A DNA stretch of 17,806 nt from CAYLLE01 sp964384485 (GCA_964384485.1 CAYLLE010000072.1:1-17806); one strand, 5' to 3'. Counted from the first letter of the stretch, positions 1 to 8,370 are shown. The notes: generated by a model not told the origin, from the sequence alone. A program made the numbers and translations.

Positions 1-206
1 TTATTATTGAAAGAGAAATTGAAAATAACGGGTTTAGAATACTGCCGGTCACATTAGAACATACTTACTATTTAAATAAACTTAAGCCGCTGCATAAAGA
101 TCTGTTCGACCGGATGTTAATAGCTCAAGCAGCGGTTGAAAATCTGACGGTAATCACCAATGATAATTTCATTAAATCATACAATGCGGTAAAAACCATT
201 TGGTAA
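1..206 (+). CDS. PIN-domain (VapC-like) toxin, C-terminal part only
   Basis: The reading frame is open from base 3 to the TAA at 204-206, giving 67 residues; the start lies outside the window. It contains the signature of the C-terminal half of PIN-domain toxins: a hydrophobic stretch, then LHKDLFDRMLIAQA and a later VITND. In this family these Asp residues belong to the Mg2+-binding acidic cluster of an RNase fold. VapC toxins cleave RNA and are normally neutralised by a co-transcribed antitoxin just upstream, which would be outside this window. The protein ends soon after the last acidic motif, as usual for the family. The gene is visibly more AT-rich than its neighbours, as toxin-antitoxin cassettes often are. 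The assignment to PIN is firm; the claim that it is an active toxin is inference. Confidence 0.85.
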   Translation, partial: IIEREIENNGFRILPVTLEHTYYLNKLKPLHKDLFDRMLIAQAAVENLTVITNDNFIKSYNAVKTIW

Positions 207-209
207 AAC

Positions 210-230
210 GGCGCCCGGATACTGGGCGCC
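210..230. terminator. Hairpin terminator between convergent genes
   Basis: A perfect 7-bp GC-rich stem (GGCGCCC at 210-216 pairing with GGGCGCC at 224-230) has a 7-base loop. It lies four bases after the PIN toxin stop. The plus side is followed by TTATTGATT; on the minus side the hairpin is followed by GTTTTA. It can serve both the toxin gene and the minus-strand anti-sigma remnant that ends at 238. Confidence 0.7.
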
Positions 231-237
231 TTATTGA

Positions 238-1329
238 TTAGTGCACGGTAAGATCCGCCAACTGCACGGAAAGTTCTCCGTCATCCAATCCGTCGGGGAT
301 GTAATCTAAACTGTAGAGGACGTACCTTCCCTCATGTTCCCTTACGGTGTCAAATATCCCGGTACTGTGTATAAGGTAAAGCTCTCCGTCGGTATCCCAT
401 ATCTTCCTTCGGAAACCTGGCGGCTTCCCGGGGAAGTCCATGGGCCTGCACGCTGATCCGTTCCGGCAGGGAGTGTTCCGCCGCTTCGGTACCGCTCTTT
501 TTCCGGCCGAGGGAATACCGGACGGTTTTCCGTTCCTGATACGGCCTAAATGATACGGAAGCTGAAGCGAGCTTGAAAGCTGAATAAACTGATTCGTACA
601 TCATCACGGGATAATTCAGGTACGGCTTCACCTCGGGGTAATCTCCGTTCATATAGCTGATGCTGCACCAGCCTCCGGGACCCGCGTCCGTCTTTGAGAA
701 CCGAGCTTCTGCCGTTCCATCCAGGGACAGGCTGAAAACACCGGCTTCGGCCTGTTCCTTTGCAGCGATCGTCTCCCATGCTTCGAGTACCCGTTCATCT
801 TTAACTTCTGCAAGATAGGAGAGCTTGCTCATGCTGTTGTTATCGATATTGTGAAAACGGAGCCCCTCGGCTATCCGTGTAAGTTCCGATTCACCCATAC
901 CGGTGCTGCCCCTAAGGGCGAGGAACCGTCGGTGAGTATCTTTTCCCAGGAATAGATGAAGTACTTTCCGCCCGGTGCCGGTTTCCGATAAAACCGCCTA
1001 GACGATAGTCCTTCCTGAGGACAGCTTAACTCCCCGGACGGTTAGACTGGATTCCTCCCGAGTTACCGTGAGTTCCGTTCCATTTCCCGGCGCGAGTGTA
1101 TCTATCTCTCCGAGAACTCCGGATTGATACGTCCCATAACTTTGGGAGTGATGTCTTCGGTATTTTCGGGCACCGGAAGTTCCGGATCATAATTTGCCGC
1201 GATCAGGTTATAGGTATCGCGGCATTCCGCGCACCCATCAAGATGTTCGCTAAGAACTTTCTCTTTTTTCCGGGAAAGGGTTCCCTCAATATTCTTTATT
1301 GATTTTTCTGTTATTTCACTGCAGATCAT
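238..1329 (-). pseudogene. Anti-sigma factor with zinc-finger N-terminus, broken by several frame changes
   Basis: The N-terminal part (1329 down to 1102) is a 75-residue zinc-finger anti-sigma module: H, three residues, C, two residues, C in SEHLDGCAEC. It starts with ATG at 1327-1329 after a strong GGAGGAGG ribosome site that overlaps the stop of the sigma remnant. The frame closes at a TAG near 1104. Protein-like sequence continues in a second frame to a TAG at 998-1000, in a third (GGKYFIYSWEKILTDG) to about 880, in a fourth from 898 to about 430, and in a fifth to the TAA at 238. SELTRIAEGLRF, around 885-855, resembles the C-terminal part of DUF4367-type anti-sigma ectodomains. No transmembrane helix is visible between the zinc finger and the ectodomain, so a piece seems to be missing as well. 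The intact form would hold an ECF sigma factor at the membrane. The order sigma then anti-sigma supports the call. I read it as a decayed gene; sequencing indels could explain some but not all of the lesions. Confidence 0.7.
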
Positions 1330-1330
1330 T

Positions 1331-1675
1331 TTACTCCTCCTCCATGTAAGACTTAACGGAATTCCGTAACTTTTTTCTCCCCCGGGAATAGAGAGCCCGG
1401 GCGGAAGCGGCGGTTATCCCCACCTTTTCGGCTATCCGTTCGTACGATTCTCCCTCCAGTTTAAGCCGCATCACCTCTGAGGCGTTCACGGAGAGCTTGC
1501 CGGTTTCTTCCTGTATCAGGCTGAGTAACTCCCGGGTTTCCGCTTTCCGCTGGGGGTTTTCTGCTGAAGAATCGGCTCCGAAGACAAGGCAGTCTGTTTG
1601 TTTCAGGCGGTCTCGGTATCTGAGTTCATCCAGACAGGTGTTTACGCCGATCCGGTAGACTATTTCTTCTTCACG
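1331..1675 (-). pseudogene. ECF sigma-70 factor lacking its N-terminal half
   Basis: The frame is open from 1675 down to the TAA at 1331-1333, for 114 residues. The beginning, IVYRIGVNTCLDELRYRDR, matches the end of region 2 of ECF sigma factors. The end is a good region 4 helix-turn-helix: LSVNASEVMRLKLEGESY followed by ERIAEKVGITAASARALYSRGRKK. Regions 2.1 to 2.3, which bind core polymerase and the -10 element, are absent. An in-frame TAG lies at 1676-1678 and there is no ATG, GTG or TTG in the first 60 codons. The gene stops right where the neighbouring lipoprotein gene ends (1680), so the truncation looks like a deletion or rearrangement boundary. Its stop overlaps the ribosome site of the anti-sigma gene, the usual sigma/anti-sigma operon layout. 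The family call is firm; it is very unlikely to work as a sigma factor. Confidence 0.8.
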
Positions 1676-1679
1676 CTAA

Positions 1680-3002
1680 TCAGTTCCCGTTATAAGTCTC
1701 CGCCGCCGGCGCGTTCTGGATAAGGAGAGCTGCCTGAATGTAATCGGTGGTAACTCCGTCGAGTTTGTCGCTGTTATAAATAAAATAGACCGCTTCGCTG
1801 AAGGGAGATCCCGGAAGATCCAGTGGTATGAGGGCGTAATTATCGGTAATCCTTTGACCTAAATAGGCACCGGGGGAATCATCCATCTGTTTGCCGGAGT
1901 TTGATTTCCGGTCGCGGTAATAGCAGTTATTATAAAAGATCATGGTGGAAAGGACTTCACCGGTAAACGGGCCGTCCGGGGCGTTAATCATCCCGGCAAT
2001 GGTTTCCTCCTCGGCCAGGGGCTGTTGATGTACATGGAACCCTCCCCATTGGCCGAAATATATTTCCGATTCCGGATTCTCGGCGAGGTTATGGTGCCGG
2101 GTGAAGTGATCCATGATAGCAGTTTCACGGAGGGAACCGGCCGCGTCGTACCCCGATTCCGATATTTTGTTGTAGAAGTCGTAGGCGGCTACGACGCTGT
2201 CAATTATAAGGGATGCCATGGCGGAACTATCACCTAGATAGATTTCCAAATCACTTCCCGGAGTCAATGATTCGTCAAGATTTCTCATTAGATCGATTAC
2301 ATCATCCTGCCTGGAATCGCCGAAGCCCGGAAATCCGTCCACCATGTACTGCCGGTAAAGTTCTTCGGCCTTCTCCAGCGGCGGAGGCGGATCTCCAGAA
2401 AGATCCTGCGTCATGTAGTGAAAGGCCATTATCGGTGCCGACAGGGCATGACCGACATCGATTCCGATAAAGCGGAACCTTTCTTCTTCCGGAAGGGCCA
2501 GATACTGTTCCCGGAGAATCCGGAAGCTTTCCATCTGATCGTTTGTATACGCGGCGCTGGAGCTTACCATCTCTATGAGCCGGCGGGGAATTGATTCGTC
2601 CCCGGTCTTGAGGTATGTATCAAGGAGATATCCTTCCGCGACCCCTTTTTCACTTACGTAAGCGGTAACGCTGAACCGGTCAATAAAATAGGGAAAGAGC
2701 CGGTGGAGGACAACAAAGTTTCCCGCACAGGCGTGCTTCTCTCCGATAAAGATAACTCTTTTGGTTCCGGTATAGGGCGAGTAAACGGCGTCTAAAGCGG
2801 TGTAAAGGTCTTCGGTGTCTCCCGCGGGAAGACCCGAAAGTATGGTACTTTCGGTGATGGGAAGGGGCACAGCATTTTCTTTTATGTATGAGTCAGCCTG
2901 TTTGCTCCTGGGAAGATTCACGGAGGAACAGGATGCCGTTATAAAAATAACTGCCGTAACGGCGGTAAACAGAATAATTATTTTTGTAATTCTTTTTTTC
3001 AA
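1680..3002 (-). CDS. Putative lipoprotein with erythromycin-esterase-like domain
   Basis: 440 residues. The start has a lysine/arginine-rich tip, a hydrophobic stretch (about 8-22) and a lipobox-like ITASC with Cys25, so it is probably a lipoprotein exported by Sec. Motifs resembling the EreA/erythromycin-esterase superfamily follow in order: GEKHA at 87-91, a glutamate in YVSEKG near 118, FIGIDV near 178-183, RETAIMDHF near 292-300, and FGQWGGFHVH at 316-325. In that superfamily the His and Glu residues form the active centre of an uncharacterised hydrolase fold; only a few members act on macrolides. I would not predict antibiotic resistance. The ATG follows AGGAG with eight bases between. 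A promoter with TTGACC and TATGCT boxes lies upstream. The 3' end touches the truncated sigma gene, and transcription could run on into it. The superfamily call is moderately sure; the substrate is unknown. Confidence 0.6.
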   Translation of the reverse strand: MKKRITKIIILFTAVTAVIFITASCSSVNLPRSKQADSYIKENAVPLPITESTILSGLPAGDTEDLYTALDAVYSPYTGTKRVIFIGEKHACAGNFVVLHRLFPYFIDRFSVTAYVSEKGVAEGYLLDTYLKTGDESIPRRLIEMVSSSAAYTNDQMESFRILREQYLALPEEERFRFIGIDVGHALSAPIMAFHYMTQDLSGDPPPPLEKAEELYRQYMVDGFPGFGDSRQDDVIDLMRNLDESLTPGSDLEIYLGDSSAMASLIIDSVVAAYDFYNKISESGYDAAGSLRETAIMDHFTRHHNLAENPESEIYFGQWGGFHVHQQPLAEEETIAGMINAPDGPFTGEVLSTMIFYNNCYYRDRKSNSGKQMDDSPGAYLGQRITDNYALIPLDLPGSPFSEAVYFIYNSDKLDGVTTDYIQAALLIQNAPAAETYNGN

Positions 3003-3040
3003 TTTATTCTCCTGTCGGTGAAAATATTTTATGAATGTGA

Positions 3041-3069
3041 AGCATATATTGCCGGATCAGTTTGGTCAA
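3041..3069 (-). promoter_or_regulatory. Sigma70-type promoter for the esterase-like lipoprotein gene
   Basis: On the minus strand TTGACC (3069-3064) and TATGCT (3046-3041) are separated by exactly 17 bases. This is a 5/6 match to the -35 box and 4/6 to the -10 box. The expected start, near 3034, leaves a leader of about 30 bases with AGGAG before the ATG at 3002. Confidence 0.6.
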
Positions 3070-3115
3070 TCGGCGCTGAATGCAGGAAATGATCAAATTT
3101 TATCAGATATTGTCA

Positions 3116-3145
3116 TTGTGGAAGCTCGAATACGGGGGTTACAAT
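3116..3145 (+). promoter_or_regulatory. Possible promoter of the ABC transporter operon
   Basis: TACAAT at 3140-3145 is a 5/6 match to the -10 box, and TTGTGG at 3116-3121 is a weak -35 box with an 18-base spacer. A poor -35 fits an activator-dependent promoter. Just upstream, ATCAAATTTT (3092-3101) and ATCAGATATT (3102-3111) form an 8/10 direct repeat that could be contacted by the AraC-type regulator encoded at 8348-9874. Both are read by eye and tentative. Confidence 0.35.
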
Positions 3146-3178
3146 CACCTATCAGTAACAAATACAGGAAGGGACATA

Positions 3179-4102
3179 TTGGCAAAAAAACTATCCGGAA
3201 TACGGATAAAAAGCAACATTGAACTTTTTCTTCTGACAGCACCGGCCCTAATTGTAGTAATTGTTTACTACTACCTTCCCATGTTCGGTATCGTTATCGC
3301 GTTTAAAGACTATAAACCGATGATGGGAATTCTCGGCAGTCCCTGGAACGGCTTTAAGAATTTTGAGTTTTTTTTCCGGTCATCCCAGGCTTGGCTTTCC
3401 GTAAGAAACACTCTCCTCTATAATACCGTGTTTATTGTGCTTACGGCTGTTGTGGCCGTTACATTCGCGATCATGCTGTATGAATTAAAATCAAAGCTGG
3501 CTGTAAAGTTTTATCAGACCATTTTCTTTTTTCCCTACTTCCTGTCCTGGGTCGTTGTGGCCATAATGCTCTACACGTTTCTTAACGAAGAGTTCGGCAT
3601 CTTAAACAGACTGCTGACCATTATTGGTTTCGACCGAGCCCGCTGGTACACGGAGCCTGGATACTGGCCCTTTATTTTGACCTTTATGGCGCTTTGGAAG
3701 CGGGTAGGGTATTCGATGATTATTTATTATGCCGGACTCATGGGGATTGATCCTCAGCTTTACGAATCTGCTACCATAGACGGCGCGAATAAGTGGCAGT
3801 GTACCTTTAAGATCACTCTTCCAATGCTCGCCTCGGTTATTGTTATCCTTATGATCCTGAGCATCGGCCATATCTTCTACGCCGATTTCGGTTTGTTCTA
3901 TCAGCTGCCGCTCCAGAGCGGAATGCTTTTTTCAACAACAGATGTTATTAACTATTTTACCTACCGTGCTCTTATTGAGGTGCAGGATTACGGCATGGCC
4001 GCGGCAGTGGGATTCTTTCAGTCAATTATGGGATTTGTAATGATTCTCGCTGCCAACTGGACCGCCCGGAAAATCTCCCAGGGTGAACACGGCTTATTTT
4101 AA
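3179..4102 (+). CDS. lplB: Sugar ABC transporter permease, LplB family
   Basis: 307 residues from a TTG start. The start was chosen because AGGAAGGG ends six bases before it and because the length and N-terminus (a short basic tip, then a membrane helix at about 14-34) match the family. An in-frame ATG at 3080 would add 33 residues with no ribosome site. About six membrane helices are visible, and YYLPMFGIVIAFKDY is the typical LplB opening. The EAA loop that docks the ATPase is at about 195-216 (YESATIDGANKW then ITLP). It forms the inner-membrane channel with the next gene, probably for an oligosaccharide or modified sugar. No ATPase gene is nearby, which is normal for this group because a shared MsmX/UgpC-type ATPase is used. 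The symbol is a family name, not proof of lipoprotein or lipo-oligosaccharide uptake. Confidence 0.9.
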   Translation: MAKKLSGIRIKSNIELFLLTAPALIVVIVYYYLPMFGIVIAFKDYKPMMGILGSPWNGFKNFEFFFRSSQAWLSVRNTLLYNTVFIVLTAVVAVTFAIMLYELKSKLAVKFYQTIFFFPYFLSWVVVAIMLYTFLNEEFGILNRLLTIIGFDRARWYTEPGYWPFILTFMALWKRVGYSMIIYYAGLMGIDPQLYESATIDGANKWQCTFKITLPMLASVIVILMILSIGHIFYADFGLFYQLPLQSGMLFSTTDVINYFTYRALIEVQDYGMAAAVGFFQSIMGFVMILAANWTARKISQGEHGLF

Positions 4103-4117
4103 GGAGCGTTTAAAGAA

Positions 4118-5005
4118 ATGGTGGAGTCACGTAGATCTTATATTACCAGTAGAATCGTATTTCACACGGTACTTGCGTTTTTCGCGCTGCTCTGCGTCAT
4201 ACCGATCATTTCGGTTGTGTCGATTTCATTCAGCAGCGGAACCAGCCTGCATCTTGAAGGATTTACCCTGCTCCCCAAAAATGTTGATTTAACGGCTTAT
4301 AGATACATATTCAAGAAACCGTACCAGCTTATAAACGCGTATATTATTTCGATTGAGGTAACCGTCCTGGGAACGGTTATTGGAGTTTCCCTTATGGCGC
4401 TTCTTGCCTATCCCCTCTCCCGGAGAGATTTTCGGCTTGGCGGTATAATCACATTTATTGTTTTTTTTACCATGCTTTTTCGGGGAGGATTGGTACCTAC
4501 CTACATTTTGGTAACACGGATTTTACGGCTTCGGAACACGATATGGGCACAGATACTGCCCTTGCTTGTCACAGGATGGCATGTATTTCTGCTTAGAACT
4601 TATTTTAAAACAGTTCCGTTTGAACTGATTGAGGCAAGTAAAATAGAAGGGGCCAGCGAATTCAGGATCTTTATTAAAGTCATTGCGCCGCTTACGAAAC
4701 CGGGTATCGCCACGGTCAGTCTGCTCCTGTGTCTCGGGTACTGGAATTCCTGGTTTCCGGCCCTTCTCTATATCGATGATTCGACTAAAGTTCCCCTGCA
4801 GTTCTGGATGATGCGGGTAATGGACAACATCAATTTTCTCCTGTCTCTGGATACAATAAGTGTGGATTTCGGGCTTGAGGACATCCCCACGGAATCCGCG
4901 AGAATGGCGATGGCGGTACTCGCGGCAGGTCCGATGCTGTTCATTTTTCCATTCTTTCAAAAATATTTTGCCCGGGGGATTCGGATCGGAGCTATCAAAG
5001 GCTGA
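4118..5005 (+). CDS. ytcP: Sugar ABC transporter permease, YtcP family
   Basis: 295 residues. The ATG is preceded by AAGGAG at 4101-4106, which overlaps the stop of the upstream permease, so translation is probably coupled. There are six predicted membrane helices; the first is at about 13-38. The RGGLVPTYIL motif at 122-131 and the EAA loop (ELIEASKIEGASEF at 169-182) are typical of YtcP/AraQ-type carbohydrate permeases. It pairs with the LplB-type permease to form a heterodimeric channel in the inner membrane. The C-terminus KYFARGIRIGAIKG is the usual family ending. A 7-bp hairpin separates this gene from the solute-binding protein. The family assignment is sure; the sugar is unknown. Confidence 0.9.
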   Translation: MVESRRSYITSRIVFHTVLAFFALLCVIPIISVVSISFSSGTSLHLEGFTLLPKNVDLTAYRYIFKKPYQLINAYIISIEVTVLGTVIGVSLMALLAYPLSRRDFRLGGIITFIVFFTMLFRGGLVPTYILVTRILRLRNTIWAQILPLLVTGWHVFLLRTYFKTVPFELIEASKIEGASEFRIFIKVIAPLTKPGIATVSLLLCLGYWNSWFPALLYIDDSTKVPLQFWMMRVMDNINFLLSLDTISVDFGLEDIPTESARMAMAVLAAGPMLFIFPFFQKYFARGIRIGAIKG

Positions 5006-5010
5006 AAAAA

Positions 5011-5027
5011 CCGTGCCGCGGGCACGG
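5011..5027 (+). promoter_or_regulatory. Intercistronic stem-loop between permease and binding protein
   Basis: CCGTGCC (5011-5017) pairs with GGCACGG (5021-5027) around a three-base loop. On the plus strand it is followed by AAAAATT, not by a T run, so it should not terminate the operon. It may protect the abundant binding-protein mRNA or limit decay from either side. On the minus strand the same hairpin is followed by six Ts and could stop antisense transcription. Confidence 0.55.
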
Positions 5028-5047
5028 AAAAATTATAGGAGGTTTTT

Positions 5048-6526
5048 ATGAATAAAAGACTACTCTTAATGGGTTTTCTTATCTGCCTGGTAATTCCGTT
5101 TATATGGGCAGGAGGAGAGGGTGAATCGGCAAGCGGTGAGGAAAAGACCGCTACCCTGGTTTGGTATCTGCCGGGCGGCGCGAACTATCCCTATGATCCT
5201 CAAGCGGAAAAAGCGGTCTATGAAAAGGCCAGTGAAATGACAAAGGAAGCGTTCAACGCTGTGCTGGATGTGCGGGTTCTCGGTACATTCTCCGATTATA
5301 ATAAAAAGATGCCGGTAATAATGGCTTCCGGAGAAGAATTCGACCTTGCCTGGGCGGCTAACTGGTCAAACGACTTTTATAAAGCAGCTCATGACGGAAT
5401 GTTCGCTCCTCTTCAGGATCTTCTCCCTGAATACGCGCCTACTGTGTATGAGAATAATCTTGCCGCGGCTCCTGATCTAACGGTGAATGGTAATTTGTAC
5501 GGAGTCACCTGTCAGGCGGTGATCGCGAAAGGAACCAGGGTCAGCGCGAGAAAGGACTTGATTGACCGGTTTGGATGGGAACCTCAGACTGTGGATGATC
5601 CTAAGGAACTCGAACCCATGCTCAGCGATGTGGCGGAGAATGAACCCTCCATGTACACGATAAGCACCCGAAAAGGGATTATGTTCTGGCTTGCCGGAGC
5701 AATGAAATACGCTGATGTGGGAGTGCTGAATGCGCTTCTTGCCGTCAAATATGATGATCCGGAAATGAAAGTAGTAAACAGGTATGATCAGGAAGATTTC
5801 AAACAGGTTCTCGGATATTTGCGGGACTGGTATCAGGATGGACTCATACCGGCGGACGCGGTGACCATGAAAGAGGATCAAAAAAAGAGCCTGGAAACAA
5901 ACGGAAAAGCCGGTATTATCCTGCATAATTCGTATGATCCAACCATTCCTTTGGAAGTGAGAGGCGGACAGGATTATCATAATTTCCTGATGGGTGATTC
6001 ATACATCATGCCCGGAATAGCGGTCAGCACGGTACAGACAATCGGATACAACTCGAAAAATAAGGAAAAAGCAGCACAGCTCCTCGAGCTGATTGCCACG
6101 GACAGTGATTTTTACAATCTTATCTCCTTTGGTAATGAAGGTGAAAATTACGAAAAACTGGAACCGAACAGGATTAAGTTCAAACCGGAGGGCGGTTATT
6201 CACAGCGGAGCGGCTGGATATACGGTCTCCAGTGGTACGGCTATCTTCTGGAACACGATCCGCCGGACAGAGATGAAGCCTGGAAGGAATGGAACAGCAG
6301 CGCGTATGCTCCGTATATCCTGGGATTTGTGGCAAATCAGGATCCGGTTAAGACCCAGATTGCCAACTGTTCTTCCGTCGCGCAGCAGTACCGCATGCCT
6401 ATCGATGTAGGCGCTGTTGGTCCGGAGGTTCTGGAAAAATTTAACAACGAATTGAAGAAAGCAGGCATCGACGAAATCATAGCGGAACTGCAATCTCAAA
6501 TCGATGCCTGGGCGGAATCGAAGTAA
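5048..6526 (+). CDS. Extracellular sugar-binding protein (family 1, DUF3502 C-terminus)
   Basis: 492 residues with a strong TAGGAGG ribosome site. The signal peptide covers about residues 1-21 (MNKRLLLMGF then a hydrophobic core), with a likely cut after IWA, before GGEGES. No lipobox cysteine follows, so it is probably a free periplasmic protein, which fits a diderm cell. The middle is a family 1 solute-binding fold. The C-terminus, with DPVKTQIANCSSV, GAVGPEVLEKF and ELKKAGIDEIIAELQSQIDAW, matches the DUF3502 domain found in binding proteins that serve LplB/YtcP permeases. It captures the sugar and hands it to the two permeases encoded just upstream. Placing the binding protein last in the operon is common for this group. 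The role is sure; the ligand is unknown. Confidence 0.9.
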   Translation: MNKRLLLMGFLICLVIPFIWAGGEGESASGEEKTATLVWYLPGGANYPYDPQAEKAVYEKASEMTKEAFNAVLDVRVLGTFSDYNKKMPVIMASGEEFDLAWAANWSNDFYKAAHDGMFAPLQDLLPEYAPTVYENNLAAAPDLTVNGNLYGVTCQAVIAKGTRVSARKDLIDRFGWEPQTVDDPKELEPMLSDVAENEPSMYTISTRKGIMFWLAGAMKYADVGVLNALLAVKYDDPEMKVVNRYDQEDFKQVLGYLRDWYQDGLIPADAVTMKEDQKKSLETNGKAGIILHNSYDPTIPLEVRGGQDYHNFLMGDSYIMPGIAVSTVQTIGYNSKNKEKAAQLLELIATDSDFYNLISFGNEGENYEKLEPNRIKFKPEGGYSQRSGWIYGLQWYGYLLEHDPPDRDEAWKEWNSSAYAPYILGFVANQDPVKTQIANCSSVAQQYRMPIDVGAVGPEVLEKFNNELKKAGIDEIIAELQSQIDAWAESK

Positions 6527-6556
6527 ATTGGCCTTGCTCCGATAACGCGCTATTTT

Positions 6557-6591
6557 CTGCCGGCTGCAGAACCTGCGGCCGGCAGGTTTTT
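6557..6591 (+). terminator. Rho-independent terminator of the transporter operon
   Basis: A 12-bp stem (CTGCCGGCTGCA at 6557-6568 with TGCGGCCGGCAG at 6574-6585, one G-T pair) has a five-base loop and is followed by GTTTTTAG. It lies 30 bases after the binding-protein stop. This is the clearest terminator in the window and separates the transporter from the kinase/regulator genes. Confidence 0.9.
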
Positions 6592-6595
6592 AGTA

Positions 6596-6601
6596 TATAA
6601 T
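6596..6601 (+). promoter_or_regulatory. Possible -10 box for the kinase/regulator operon
   Basis: A perfect TATAAT lies just after the terminator T run and 11 bases before the GTG at 6613. There is no convincing -35 box, because the position falls inside the terminator stem. Transcription would begin near 6608 and give a leader of only a few bases. Tentative. Confidence 0.35.
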
Positions 6602-6612
6602 AGATCCGGAAG

Positions 6613-8370
6613 GTGATGAAACACATAAGACTCAAGTTTTTACGGATTTACCTTATTGCCGCGTGCATCCCGATTTTCTTTTCAGCGTTAGTGAATTACG
6701 GAATCTTTCAGAGCTCTTTAGAGAACGGAATCCGGAAGCTTACAGCAAACTCCCTCAAGCAGATCAGCGGCAATGTGGAAAAAAAGCTTGAAAATGTTCA
6801 GATCTACATGGATTTTATTTGGAAATCTCCTCAAATCACTGAACTATTAAGAAATACCGATTTCTCCTCGAAAAATATCGATACGTATCATTCAATCATG
6901 ACTCATATAGACGATATCCTGGATATCTTGATTATGGAGCGGCACAAAATAGAGTTGATCGTCTATTACACGGAAGACAGGGGGCATTATGCTCATGACT
7001 GGTTCTTCGAAGATCTGGAAGGCTACTTTGATGACCCGGATATCTTCAGGCAGCTTAAGGAAGCCCGGGGAAAAATCCTTTGGATGGGGGAACGGCCGAA
7101 CCCGAGAGATGAGAATGTTCTGTTCGAGACTTCCTATGTCCTGGGTAAAATGCTCAAAGATGTAAGTTTTAAAAATGATTATGACGAGTACGGATATCTT
7201 TTCTTTTTTCTCCGGAAAGATTTTTTTGATGAAATTCTTACCAGTTCCGACGATTCCGTTGTTTTGCTCGAGTCGCCCGAGGGAACTGTTCCGGATGACT
7301 ATGGTCATCTTATGCCGACGCTTCATGAAATGGATGAAAGACAGGTAAATGTTGACGGTAAGAAATTTTATGCTGAGCAAACTTCATTCCTGAAAGGAAG
7401 CTGGAATGTATATAAACTAATTCCTTATAAATCGTATATGCAGAATACCTATTTCGTCGGTTTGGTGGTTTTGGTAACCCTCTTTTCGCTGATACTTCTT
7501 GAGATGATGCTTTCCATTTACGTCACCAGAAGAATTACCCGGCCTATTCTCAAGTTGTACGCGGGGATGAAAAAAGTAGGCGAGAATAACCTTAAGGTCA
7601 AGGTGGAAGCGGATTCCGATGATGAAATAGGAAGGATCTGTAAAACATTTAACGCCATGGTGGATGATCTGAATCGGCTCTTTAAACTGGCCGTTCATGA
7701 AGAACGGGAAAAACAGCGGGCTAAAATTACGGCCTTACAGTATCAAATTAACCCCCACTTCCTTTACAATACCTTAGCAGCTATCCGGCTGTCTGCAATA
7801 GAGGAAAGGGCGGACAAATCATCGGAGATGCTTCTGCACTTGTCCCGTGTTCTCAGAAAGACTGTGTCCCGGGATTCTCATCTCGTTTCTTTCAGTGATG
7901 AGCGTGATGTGCTGATGGATTTCATTGAACTGATCAAGCATCGGTATTTAGACGCCATCGACTTTACTGTCAGCCTTCCTGATGAAATCCTTCGCTATAG
8001 TGTTCCCTCTCTCTTACTTCAGCCCCTGGTAGAGAACGCGATTAACCATGGTCTGCATGAAAAGATCAACCGGGGAGATTATGCTGTTATCAAAATAAAC
8101 GGCATCCTTAAGGAAGACAAATTAATTATTTCCGTATTTGATAACGGTATCGGAATGAACGAAGAAAATATCGGTCAAGTGCTTTCTGGTACCGTCAAAT
8201 CCGGTACTCACATCGGGATTCGGAACATATCCGAAAGGATACAGTATAATTTTGGGGAAGATTCAGGCATTTACATTAAAAGCGAACCCGGTCTCTACAC
8301 GGAGATTGAGATACGCATCACCGCGGTTCCGCATAAAGAAGGTGTTTATGTACAGAGTGATGATAGTTGA
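6613..8370 (+). CDS. Sensor histidine kinase, YesM type
   Basis: 585 residues from GTG at 6613; the ATG at 6616 is an equal alternative. GGAAGG at 6608-6613 touches the start, so it is closer than usual. Order of parts: membrane helix at about 10-31, an extracytoplasmic sensor of about 245 residues, a second helix at about 278-303, a HAMP linker (about 304-356), then the His_kinase domain with QINPHFLYN, where His382 is the phosphorylation site. The ATP-binding domain has the N box QPLVENAINHG (470-480), the G1 box DNGIGM (510-515) and the G2 box GTHIGIRN (531-538). All key residues are present, so it should be active. It probably senses a sugar or a loaded binding protein outside the inner membrane and phosphorylates the regulator encoded by the next gene. 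The signal itself cannot be read from the sequence. Confidence 0.92.
   Translation: MMKHIRLKFLRIYLIAACIPIFFSALVNYGIFQSSLENGIRKLTANSLKQISGNVEKKLENVQIYMDFIWKSPQITELLRNTDFSSKNIDTYHSIMTHIDDILDILIMERHKIELIVYYTEDRGHYAHDWFFEDLEGYFDDPDIFRQLKEARGKILWMGERPNPRDENVLFETSYVLGKMLKDVSFKNDYDEYGYLFFFLRKDFFDEILTSSDDSVVLLESPEGTVPDDYGHLMPTLHEMDERQVNVDGKKFYAEQTSFLKGSWNVYKLIPYKSYMQNTYFVGLVVLVTLFSLILLEMMLSIYVTRRITRPILKLYAGMKKVGENNLKVKVEADSDDEIGRICKTFNAMVDDLNRLFKLAVHEEREKQRAKITALQYQINPHFLYNTLAAIRLSAIEERADKSSEMLLHLSRVLRKTVSRDSHLVSFSDERDVLMDFIELIKHRYLDAIDFTVSLPDEILRYSVPSLLLQPLVENAINHGLHEKINRGDYAVIKINGILKEDKLIISVFDNGIGMNEENIGQVLSGTVKSGTHIGIRNISERIQYNFGEDSGIYIKSEPGLYTEIEIRITAVPHKEGVYVQSDDS

Noticed and set aside
1680..3002. 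Macrolide resistance gene
   Set aside because: Only superfamily-level resemblance to erythromycin esterases; the lipoprotein signal and overall sequence point to an unrelated substrate.
3080..3178. ATG at 3080 as start of the LplB-type permease
   Set aside because: No ribosome site, and the 33 added residues are unlike the family. TTG at 3179 has a good site and gives the usual length; 3080 also lies upstream of the likely promoter.
5048..5110. Lipobox in the solute-binding protein
   Set aside because: The only early Cys (residue 13) lies inside the hydrophobic core, after Phe-Leu-Ile, and does not fit a lipobox.
5477..5980. Minus-strand frame of 167 codons opposite the sugar-binding protein
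   Set aside because: Antisense shadow of a well-supported gene; no start signals and no family resemblance.
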